Shown here: positions 1-5,191 of the stretch, piece by piece
Position numbering within the stretch: position 1 is the first letter of the stretch
How the letters are laid out: every line of letters begins with the position of its first letter
Source: Prevotella sp. UBA3294
GTDB lineage: Bacteria > Bacteroidota > Bacteroidia > Bacteroidales > Bacteroidaceae
DNA length: 5,191 bases
Direction of reading: 5' to 3'
Assembly: GCA_002361535.1 (NCBI GenBank)
Contig: DETG01000030.1
Coordinates: 12,354-17,544 of the forward strand
Translations under genes and position numbers: made by a program
Notes under the pieces: generated by a model
Databases searched by the model: none
What the model was told of the DNA's origin: nothing
Seen by the model: only the letters and a program-made list of their open reading frames with translations

Positions 1-224
1 AAAGCAAAGTAAAGGCTATTATCGTTGATAAACTGGGTGTTGATGAAGCTGAGGTGAAACCCGAGGCAAGCTTCACAAACGATCTGGGCGCAGATTCTTT
101 GGACACCGTAGAGCTGATTATGGAGTTCGAGAAGGAATTCAACATCTCTATTCCCGATGACAAAGCCGAGACCATTGGTACTGTAGGTGATGCCATCAAG
201 TATATCGAGGAAAACGCCAAATAA
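1..224 (+). CDS. acpP: Acyl carrier protein, C-terminal part (5' end outside window)
   Basis: Acyl carrier protein holds the growing acyl chain on a phosphopantetheine arm during type II fatty acid synthesis in the cytoplasm. The frame starting at base 3 gives 73 codons and stops with TAA at 222-224; only about five N-terminal residues of a normal ~78-residue ACP are missing. The phosphopantetheine attachment motif [10 protein letters not shown] is present, with the modified Ser encoded at 96-98. The acidic helix after it ([12 protein letters not shown]) and the C-terminal segment ([15 protein letters not shown]) are typical of the family. It lies directly upstream of fabF, the usual order in Bacteroidales, and the two genes are probably co-transcribed. 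The start codon and promoter are off the window, so its regulation cannot be seen. Confidence 0.97.
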   Translation, partial: SKVKAIIVDKLGVDEAEVKPEASFTNDLGADSLDTVELIMEFEKEFNISIPDDKAETIGTVGDAIKYIEENAK

Positions 225-376
225 ATTACATAAGATAGAAGAATTGAAGAATTGAAAAGTTGAGGTTCTGGTTTTTGAACGGATTCTTTTTCAATTCTTC
301 AATTTTTAAATTTCCATTTCTTCAATTATAAAGTTTCAATTCTTTAATTCTTCGATTCTTCAATTTTGATATTTTT
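225..376. repeat. AT-rich acpP-fabF spacer with degenerate TTCTTCAATT repeats and a foldback
   Basis: This 152-bp spacer is almost entirely degenerate copies of TTCTTCAATT or its complement. A perfect 17-bp inverted repeat joins 242-258 (AATTGAAGAATTGAAAA) to 288-304. G-U and A-U pairs extend it to 239-259 with 287-307, around a loop of about 27 nt. Further copies in the right-arm orientation lie at about 319-326, 335-349 and 355-365. In RNA the left arm could pair either with 288-304 or, over 11 bp, with 355-365 just ahead of the fabF start. The stem has few G-C pairs, so it would make a weak terminator at best. A role in setting ACP output above FabF, or in protecting the acpP mRNA end, is an inference. 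I see no TAnnTTTG promoter here. Confidence 0.75.
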
Positions 377-1639
377 ATGGAATTAAAAAGAGTAGTGGTA
401 ACAGGATTGGGAGCTGTCACTCCCGTAGGTAACACGCCCGAGGAGACTTGGAAGAACCTGCTGGCTGGTGTGAGCGGTGCTGCTCCTATTACCCAATTCG
501 ATAGCTCTTTATGCAAGACCCACTTTGCTTGTGAGGTGAAGAACCTTGATATCAATGAGTTCATTGACCGCAAGGAAGCCCGTAAGATTGATCGTTATAC
601 ACAGTTGGCTCTGATCAGTGCCATTCAGGGTGTAAAGGATAGTGGTCTGGATTTAGAGAAAGAAGATAAAGACCGCATCGGTGTGATCTATGGTGTGGGT
701 ATCGGTGGTATTCGCACTTTTGAGGATGAGGTAACTTATTATGGTCAGCACCAAGATCAGGGACCGAAATTCAGTCCTTTCTTTATCCCGAAGATGATCA
801 GCGACATTGCTGCCGGACATATCAGTATCCATTTCGGATTTCATGGACCTAACTATACCACAACCAGTGCTTGCGCTTCTTCCAGCAATGCTTTGGCAGA
901 TGCTTTTAATCAGATCCGTCTGGGTAAGGCAAATGTCATTGTGGCTGGTGGTGCCGAGAGTGCCATCTGTATGTGTGGCGTAGGTGGCTTTAATGCCATG
1001 AAAGCTCTCTCCACCCGTAACGATGAGCCTGAAAAGGCCAGTCGTCCGTTCAGTGCCAGTCGCGATGGTTTTGTCATGGCCGAGGGTGCAGGATGTCTGA
1101 TTCTTGAGGAACTGGAGCATGCCAAAGCTCGTGGTGCAAAGATTTATGCCGAGATGGCAGGCGAGGGTATGAGTGCCGATGCCTACCATATCACCGCCAG
1201 TCACCCCGAGGGCTTGGGAGCTAAGCTTGTGATGCAGGCTGCTCTTGACGATGCTCAGATGAATCCCGAGGATATCGATTACATCAACGTGCATGGAACA
1301 TCCACTCATGTGGGCGACATTTCTGAGGCAAAGGCCATCAAAGAGGTGTTTGGTGATGCTGCTTACAAACTCAACATCAGTTCCACCAAGTCGATGACAG
1401 GACACCTTCTGGGTGCCGCTGGTGCAGTGGAGGCTATGGTTGCTGTGCTCAGCGTCCAAAACGACATTGTACCGCCCACCATCAACCACGATGAGGATGA
1501 CAAGGATGAGGAGATTGACTACAATCTGAATTTCACATTCAATCAATCACAGAAGCGTGAGGTGCGTGCTGCCATGAGCAACACTTTCGGTTTTGGTGGT
1601 CATAATGCCTGCGTAATCTTCAAGAAATATGCAGATTAG
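377..1639 (+). CDS. fabF: 3-ketoacyl-ACP synthase II (FabF)
   Basis: FabF condenses malonyl-ACP with an acyl-ACP, releasing CO2 and lengthening the chain by two carbons. The 420-residue protein is close to the usual length (E. coli about 413). The thiolase-fold signatures are all present: the nucleophile Cys166 in TTSACASSSNAL, His306 in NVHGTSTHVGD, Lys338 and His343 in STKSMTGHLLGAAGA, and the C-terminal glycine-rich loop NTFGFGGHNACVIF. This Cys-His-His set marks an elongating KASI/II enzyme rather than KASIII. The family alternative FabB is less likely given the length and the acpP linkage. The start ATG at 377 follows an AT-rich leader without a Shine-Dalgarno sequence, which is normal in Bacteroidota, and the first residues MELKRVVVTGLGAVTPVG fit the family N-terminus. 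The 3' end overlaps rnc. Confidence 0.97.
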   Translation: MELKRVVVTGLGAVTPVGNTPEETWKNLLAGVSGAAPITQFDSSLCKTHFACEVKNLDINEFIDRKEARKIDRYTQLALISAIQGVKDSGLDLEKEDKDRIGVIYGVGIGGIRTFEDEVTYYGQHQDQGPKFSPFFIPKMISDIAAGHISIHFGFHGPNYTTTSACASSSNALADAFNQIRLGKANVIVAGGAESAICMCGVGGFNAMKALSTRNDEPEKASRPFSASRDGFVMAEGAGCLILEELEHAKARGAKIYAEMAGEGMSADAYHITASHPEGLGAKLVMQAALDDAQMNPEDIDYINVHGTSTHVGDISEAKAIKEVFGDAAYKLNISSTKSMTGHLLGAAGAVEAMVAVLSVQNDIVPPTINHDEDDKDEEIDYNLNFTFNQSQKREVRAAMSNTFGFGGHNACVIFKKYAD

Positions 1640-2705
1640 TTCTTTAATTGATAGGATAAAGCTCCCTTTCCGTAAGGAGAAGGAGCTTTATTCGTCTTTA
1701 TACGACATCATTGGATTCTATCCCCGTAACATTGCCTATTACAAACAGGCTTTGCTCCATAAGAGTATGGCACAGCGCAATGAGAAGGGGCGCCCGATGA
1801 ACAATGAGCGACTTGAGTTTCTGGGAGATGCCGTCCTCGATGCTGTAGTGGGTGACATTGTCTTTCGTCACTTCGAAGGAAAAAGAGAAGGTTTCCTTAC
1901 AAATACTCGTTCTAAGATTGTGCAACGCGAAACCTTGGGCCGTCTGGCTCAGGAGATGGGAATCAACAACCTCATCAAATCCAACGGACACACTTCCTCT
2001 CATAACAGCTATATGGGAGGAAATGCGTTTGAGGCATTGGTTGGAGCCATCTATCTCGACAGAGGCTACGGGGCTTGCTTGCGTTTTATGGAGAAGCGTA
2101 TTCTGAAGGAACTGCTCAATATCGATAAAGTGGCCTACAAAGAGGTAAACTTCAAATCTAAACTTATTGAATGGAGTCAGAAGAACCGTGTTCGTCTGGA
2201 TTTCAAACTCGAGAAGGAAGGAAAGGATGAGAAGGGTAGTCCAAAGTTCGTTTATAAAGTGATGATCGAAGGCGTTGCAGGAGAGAAAGGCGAGGGTTAC
2301 AGCAAGAAGGAATCGCAGCAGATGGCGAGCAAACTCACGCTCCAACGCCTGCGTAAGGAGCCTCAGTTTATTGATGCGGTATTCGCTGCCAAGGCTTCAC
2401 GTACCAAGATGGAGGAAATGCCTACTACAGCGGTACCCGACATGAAGGAGAATCAGTCTGACTTCATACAAGACTCAACACCGCATCCCATGCCAGAACC
2501 CAAAAAGAAAGGACAGACTGTGGAGCGTCTGGAACGTTTCGATGGCACAGATGAGGCTTACGTGCGCCCGGATGCGAGGAAAATAGATCGGAAACAATCT
2601 GCACCTGTAGATGAGTTCGATCTCTCTGATATCTCTGCTGCCGCCCAGTCACGTGAGGAGATTATAGCTGCTGCTGAGGCTGCAGCCTTCGAGACACAGG
2701 ATTAG
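1629..2705 (+). CDS. rnc: Ribonuclease III with long C-terminal extension
   Basis: RNase III cleaves double-stranded RNA, including rRNA precursors and structured mRNAs, as a Mg-dependent homodimer. The nuclease signature NNERLEFLGDAVLD is at residues 58-71 (Glu60, Glu63 and Asp67). The second catalytic segment GGNAFEALVGAIYLD carries Glu135 but has Asn132 where E. coli has Asp114. A double-stranded RNA-binding domain spans about 174-243 and ends with the basic helix around YSKKESQQMASKLTLQRL. Residues 244-358 form an extra tail rich in Pro, Lys, Glu and Asp, probably disordered, ending in an acidic Ala-rich segment that could be helical. E. coli RNase III has 226 residues and no such tail. 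The ATG at 1629 overlaps the fabF stop by 11 nt in another frame, suggesting translational coupling. A terminator follows the stop. Confidence 0.96.
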   Translation: MQISSLIDRIKLPFRKEKELYSSLYDIIGFYPRNIAYYKQALLHKSMAQRNEKGRPMNNERLEFLGDAVLDAVVGDIVFRHFEGKREGFLTNTRSKIVQRETLGRLAQEMGINNLIKSNGHTSSHNSYMGGNAFEALVGAIYLDRGYGACLRFMEKRILKELLNIDKVAYKEVNFKSKLIEWSQKNRVRLDFKLEKEGKDEKGSPKFVYKVMIEGVAGEKGEGYSKKESQQMASKLTLQRLRKEPQFIDAVFAAKASRTKMEEMPTTAVPDMKENQSDFIQDSTPHPMPEPKKKGQTVERLERFDGTDEAYVRPDARKIDRKQSAPVDEFDLSDISAAAQSREEIIAAAEAAAFETQD

Positions 2706-2719
2706 GCAGTATGTAACAT

Positions 2720-2746
2720 GAGGATGCCCAGGCATCCTCTTTTTTT
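2720..2746 (+). terminator. Rho-independent terminator of the acpP-fabF-rnc operon
   Basis: The arms GAGGATGCC (2720-2728) and GGCATCCTC (2731-2739) pair perfectly; with the innermost pair open the loop is the four bases CCAG. Seven Ts follow (2740-2746). It begins 14 nt after the rnc stop, so it ends the lipid/rnc transcript. Confidence 0.92.
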
Positions 2747-2860
2747 GTCCTTTATGACACATTTGATCAGTTGGCCATACGAAGTGGACCTTTCATGATC
2801 TTCGACCATTACCTTTAGCAGACTTTTTTGAGGGTGTAAAAAAACATTTTGTCTGAAAAG

Positions 2861-2891
2861 TTTGTCATTTCAGAAAATATGTGTATCTTTG
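2861..2891 (+). promoter_or_regulatory. Bacteroidota-type sigma-ABfr promoter for tRNA-Leu
   Basis: TTTG at 2861-2864 matches the -33 element and TATCTTTG at 2884-2891 matches the -7 consensus TAnnTTTG, with a 19-bp spacer. The primary sigma factor of Bacteroides and relatives uses this pair instead of -35/-10. The tRNA begins 38 nt past the -7 box, leaving room for a short processed leader. The A-rich stretch just upstream (about 2838-2845) may help as an UP-like element, which is an inference. Confidence 0.82.
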
Positions 2892-2928
2892 CACCCGCTA
2901 AACACCCAACGTGTCGTAAAGCAATGAT

Positions 2929-3010
2929 GCCCAGATGGCGGAATCGGTAGACGCGCTGGTCTCAAACACCAGTGGGGCAACCCGTGCCGGTTCGACCCCG
3001 GCTCTGGGTA
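2929..3010 (+). tRNA. tRNA-Leu (anticodon CAA)
   Basis: This tRNA reads UUG leucine codons. The acceptor stem pairs GCCCAGA (2929-2935) with TCTGGGT (3003-3009), including one terminal G-U, and the discriminator base is A3010, as expected for leucine. The anticodon loop CTCAAAC (2961-2967) is flanked by CTGGT and ACCAG and places CAA at 2963-2965. A long variable arm (about 2973-2985, GGGG/CCC) makes it class II. The T arm is GCCGG-TTCGACC-CCGGC (2986-3002). CCA is not encoded; the next bases are CTT, so CCA must be added by the nucleotidyltransferase. It has its own promoter and terminator and marks the right edge of the core block. Confidence 0.97.
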
Positions 3011-3017
3011 CTTAGAA

Positions 3018-3056
3018 CACCTTGCAAGTCGCAGACTTACAAGGTGCTTTCTTTTT
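3018..3056 (+). terminator. Rho-independent terminator of tRNA-Leu
   Basis: Arms CACCTTGCAAGTC (3018-3030) and GACTTACAAGGTG (3034-3046) pair with a single mismatch around a GCA loop. A T-rich run, TTTCTTTTT (3048-3056), follows. It starts eight bases after the tRNA discriminator. Confidence 0.88.
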
Positions 3057-3150
3057 CTATTCATAGGCATCTTTGAAGTGGCCGTGTGCCTTGCCGTCTA
3101 CTTCGGTGGCAACGCTCTGCCCTCCGCCATTCGGTGACATACCAACAATG
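3057..3150. other. Intergenic stretch without a supported gene
   Basis: This lies between the tRNA terminator and the next hairpin. Short frames exist on both strands. The minus strand reads about 27 codons from an ATG near 3137 to a stop at 3057-3059, but I recognise no family, domain or start signal. It could be a remnant of a deleted gene; nothing in the sequence proves it. Confidence 0.4.
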
Positions 3151-3186
3151 AAAGCCCAGCGACCAAGTGGATCAGTTGGGCTTTTT
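3151..3186. terminator. Probable bidirectional terminator between convergent units
   Basis: AAAGCCCAGC (3151-3160) pairs with GTTGGGCTTT (3175-3184), with one G-U, around a 14-nt loop. Five Ts (3182-3186) end the plus-strand copy. On the minus strand the run after the stem is interrupted (TTTCATTGTT). It sits where the tRNA unit (plus) meets the accessory genes (minus), 24 bases past the stop of the latter, so use in both directions is plausible. Confidence 0.68.
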
Positions 3187-3210
3187 ACTATATTGTTTGA
3201 GCACGAGGGC

Positions 3211-4095
3211 TTAAACTATTATCTCCCAGAAACCGCCTTTGTCGGGACCGACACGACGGAGATATTTGCCACGCAGTACTTCAATATTCGCACTTATGGC
3301 TGCAACACTGATACCTACAAGTTTTGACAAATCTGCTTTTGATATATATGGGTCATCCATCACTAAACGAAGGATGGAAATCCTATTTTCTGTCAACTTA
3401 TCTCCTTGTCGAGCTGCCTTTTCTATCAACTTTTCTATCAACTTTTGATGCTTATCTATCAACCCATGGCGGTTTTCTGTCAACCTTTCACCCCGTTTCT
3501 GTTCGGTTTCTATCACCTTTTCTGTGACGCTTACATTCACCTTTTCATTTACCTTTGGCACTGTAATCTTCAGGATGAACTCATCAGTTCTGAAAGATGG
3601 GACATTTGCACCATTAGCCTCCTGCTCGCGACAAATACGATCAAAGCCCTCACCGAACTCCTTCACGAAGTGATATGCTTTGAGGAAAGCTGCTATCTTG
3701 GGATTACGAGAGAAATGGGTGTGCCGGATATTATTGGGCTTCACCTGTCCAGGGAGTTTGCCAGGAGACTCGAACACCAAGCGGTCATCAAACATCTTGA
3801 TTTGTATTTCCGTACCCTTGATATTGTAGGCTCGATGGCAGCAAGCGTTGACAGTCATCTCTTGAATGACGAACTCTGGGTAGTCGCGCCTTGTCACGAA
3901 CTGGGCATGTTGTCCTAGGAACGTATGCTCACGAACCTGAGTCTCGATAAACTCAATCGTCTTCTTGACTTGGTTCAGGATGGTTCCCTCAAATGTAACA
4001 TCCTTGATGACGTTCATTTCAGCACCCACTTTCTCGTCAACACCCTCGTATCTGATGAAGCGAGTACGGGCGCGAGGAAAGAATTTCTGAGGATA
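3211..4095 (-). pseudogene. AlbA_2/HATPase_c_4 ATP-binding protein, 5'-truncated relic
   Basis: This is the 3' two thirds of a Schlafen-AlbA_2-type 'ATP-binding protein' (sometimes labelled RecG-like helicase), a family of uncertain function. The open frame runs from 4095, just after a stop at 4096-4098, through 294 codons. It enters mid-protein at PQKFFPRARTRFIRYEG, so the AlbA_2 domain is missing. Numbered from the internal ATG at 4017, a GHKL ATPase fold is visible: N box EMTVNACCHRAY (53-64), FESPGKLPG (82-90) and GEGFDR (122-127). A charged linker of repeats such as KLIEKLIEK covers about 155-210. A winged-helix domain covers about 211-268 (ISKADLSKLVGIS), ending in a family-like tail. 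No stops interrupt the frame, so a 268-residue ATPase-wHTH protein could still be made from ATG 4017, or 272 residues from GTG 4029. I call it a relic because the N-terminal domain is gone. Confidence 0.8.
3386..3529 (-). repeat. Degenerate 12-bp repeats in the ATPase linker
   Basis: On the plus strand TTTTCTGTCAAC occurs exactly at 3386-3397 and 3473-3484. TTTTCTATCAAC occurs as a perfect tandem at 3419-3430 and 3431-3442, and diverged copies lie near 3452-3463, 3508-3518 and 3519-3529. On the coding strand the unit encodes four residues of the form K-L-(I/T)-E. Twelve base pairs keep the frame, so copy number could change the linker length between the ATPase and winged-helix domains without breaking the protein. 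Confidence 0.75.
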
Positions 4096-4477
4096 CTAAA
4101 GATGCGAGTTTCTTTCAAATTGGTGGTTACGAAGAAGTCTGCATGAGCCCATGATGCATAATTCATACCTTGGTAATAGTCCTCTTTACGGATTGTAACA
4201 GATTCGGCTTTACACTCTACAACTATCAAAGGATATTTCTTTGCTTATTAATCTTCTTTACTGCGCCATACAACAATATCTGCTCGTGCAGCGCCTTGCC
4301 CACGTTGTGAATTAGAAACTTGTATCTCTTGATCCATTTGGCCAAGAGAGTAGCCGTAACTATCAACCAAACGACAAATATATTTTTGGCGAACTTCCTC
4401 TTCTGGCTTCATAATAAGCCACTTGTTTTTTAGAGGAGCGAAATCTCTTTATCGTTGTTTCTTTTTTGAATATCCAT
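4096..4477 (-). pseudogene. HsdR_N-domain protein relic (type I restriction-modification-like), broken
   Basis: The translated pieces match the N-terminal HsdR_N (PD-(D/E)XK) domain of Bacteroidota proteins that usually continue into an N6-adenine methylase or other type I restriction-modification parts. From ATG 4477 the frame reads MDIQKRNNDKEISL and stops at 4430-4432. A one-base shift around 4434-4438 restores PLKNKWLIMKPEEEVRQKY and continues through ARADIVVWRSKED to two consecutive stops at 4245-4250. The same frame then resumes with PLIVVECKAESV, YYQGMNYASWAHADFFVTTN and KETRIF. The catalytic-type Asp (ADIVVW) and Glu-x-Lys (ECK) are both recognisable but lie on opposite sides of the stops. 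Homology ends near 4100; the frame then runs on, out of register with the ATPase relic, to a TGA at 4014-4016. The rest of the gene, presumably the methylase part, is absent. The relic starts 30 nt after the dinD stop, in the same direction. Confidence 0.82.
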
Positions 4478-4507
4478 AAGTTATTCTTTTCTTAATGAGA
4501 AGATAGA

Positions 4508-5191
4508 TTATTTCTTTTTATTCTTCAGCATTTTCTTCTGCTCGCTTACCAAACGGCGTTCTACCTTTTTGACATCCTCTGCAGGGGGAAGATTTTCTGG
4601 GATAATACCTCGCTCTGTGAGCATCTTGCGTACTGCGGCATTATTATCAACATGTTCCCGTGTGATAGATGCTTCGCCTTGAAGGTCTTTGGCTTGCACA
4701 TTGACACTTGTCATCTCCGCTGCGAAGTCTTTTGCCTTTATGCTTATAGTGGGAAGGAAATCGGCAAGAGGACGGCTTTGTGGCATCCCCAACTTACGCT
4801 TCATCATGTTTGTGTTCAAGCGGAAAAGTGCCTGATCCCCTTTGGAACGGATAACAGCGAAAGTCTGGTCATTTACTCCACGTTCATACAAGATACCTGA
4901 AAGTTTTCGTTCTGTCTCTTGCAGTTTGGCTCGTGCTTTAACTCGCTCAACTTCCAAGAGTCGTTGTTCTATCAGTTCTGCACGACGGGTTTGAACAGCA
5001 AAATAAGTCTGTGCAAAAGCAATCTGTGGCTTTCTTGGGTCGCCATTCTGTGCAACCAAATAGCAAGCATAACGGGTGAGCATAATGTCATCCACTTCTC
5101 GCTGAGCACCTTTTGCAATGTCTATCATTTTGCTGACGTCAGCAAAATGATCAGAAACAGATTGTCCTGCATTACTACATGCCTCTTTGGC
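4508..5191 (-). CDS. dinD: DNA damage-inducible protein D (DinD), N-terminus outside window
   Basis: The frame is open from the window edge for 227 codons to TAA at 4508-4510; about 50 N-terminal residues are probably missing compared with E. coli DinD (about 274). The visible part starts in the family block [18 protein letters not shown]. It continues with the hallmark [18 protein letters not shown] and [17 protein letters not shown], followed by a charged helical region ([17 protein letters not shown]), the conserved [19 protein letters not shown], and a Lys-rich end (KKMLKNKKK). E. coli DinD belongs to the SOS regulon and acts against RecA filaments. In Bacteroidota the gene often sits near type I restriction-modification genes, which fits the hsd relic 30 nt downstream. 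The promoter, and any SOS box, is off the window. The ATG at 5126-5128 is internal, since family homology runs upstream of it. A 28-bp palindrome lies in the coding sequence at 5124-5151. Confidence 0.93.
   Translation of the reverse strand, partial: AKEACSNAGQSVSDHFADVSKMIDIAKGAQREVDDIMLTRYACYLVAQNGDPRKPQIAFAQTYFAVQTRRAELIEQRLLEVERVKARAKLQETERKLSGILYERGVNDQTFAVIRSKGDQALFRLNTNMMKRKLGMPQSRPLADFLPTISIKAKDFAAEMTSVNVQAKDLQGEASITREHVDNNAAVRKMLTERGIIPENLPPAEDVKKVERRLVSEQKKMLKNKKK
5124..5151. repeat. Perfect 28-bp palindrome inside dinD
   Basis: The half-site ATCATTTTGCTGAC (5124-5137) is followed immediately by its exact reverse complement (5138-5151), centred on TGACGTCA. It falls within codons for [10 protein letters not shown] of dinD. 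There is no loop, so it is a dyad that could bind a dimeric protein or extrude as a cruciform. Function is unknown and it may be a by-product of codon choice. Confidence 0.85.

Noticed and set aside
653..1546. Long minus-strand open frame opposite fabF
   Set aside because: It is a shadow of fabF; the translation is Cys/His/Ser/Thr-rich with no domain, and fabF is unambiguous.
1698..2345. Long minus-strand open frame opposite rnc
   Set aside because: It lies opposite confirmed rnc motifs, and its product has no recognisable domain.
2765..2774. GATCAGTTGG shared by 2765-2774 and 3170-3179, flanking the tRNA
   Set aside because: A ten-base match, one copy within a terminator loop and stem; too short to support an insertion boundary.
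3057..3190. Minus-strand frame reading ...GRWAFIVGMSPNGGGQSVATEVDG... as a possible gene remnant
   Set aside because: Its first part is the translated terminator hairpin at 3151-3186, there is no recognised family, and it is under 50 codons.
3386..3529. The 12-bp repeats considered as a CRISPR array
   Set aside because: Units are too short, unevenly spaced and in frame within a coding region, with no unique spacers of constant length.
3873..3882. CTCTGGGTA recurs here and at the 3' end of tRNA-Leu (3002-3010), like an att repeat
   Set aside because: Only nine bases match, and they lie in conserved coding sequence (RRDYPEF) of the ATPase gene; likely chance.
3406..3918. Plus-strand open frame of about 170 codons
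   Set aside because: It is antisense to the ATPase relic, whose GHKL motifs are clear on the minus strand.

Overview
The window reads as Bacteroidota, order Bacteroidales, most likely Prevotella-like. The evidence is the gene order acpP-fabF-rnc, the lack of Shine-Dalgarno sequences before the starts, a TTTG / TAnnTTTG promoter ahead of the tRNA, a tRNA without an encoded CCA, and protein sequences of the kind I know from Bacteroides and Prevotella. The genus is an inference.

The left half (1-3056) is ordinary core chromosome on the plus strand. It holds the end of the acyl carrier protein gene, an AT-rich spacer of degenerate TTCTTCAATT repeats with a long inverted repeat, fabF (3-ketoacyl-ACP synthase II), and rnc (RNase III) overlapping fabF by 11 nt. 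A clear intrinsic terminator follows rnc. Next comes a separately promoted tRNA-Leu(CAA) with its own terminator. AcpP carries the acyl chain that FabF elongates. RNase III is a passenger on the lipid operon, as in many bacteria.

The right half (3151-5191) reads on the minus strand and looks like a decaying defence or accessory locus next to the tRNA. In transcription order it holds dinD, cut by the window edge and with an intact C-terminus. Next is a broken gene whose product starts with an HsdR_N-type PD-(D/E)XK domain, probably the front of a fused type I restriction-modification protein. Last is the 3' two thirds of an AlbA_2/HATPase_c_4 ATP-binding protein with a winged-helix tail. The last two are joined out of frame near 4096: the 3' end of the first and the AlbA_2 end of the second are both missing, which points to one deletion. 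The hsd part also carries a frameshift and two consecutive stops.

I see no convincing new system. The points worth a second look are the deletion chimera, a perfect 28-bp palindrome inside dinD, the foldback repeats between acpP and fabF, and the 12-bp repeat array in the ATPase linker.
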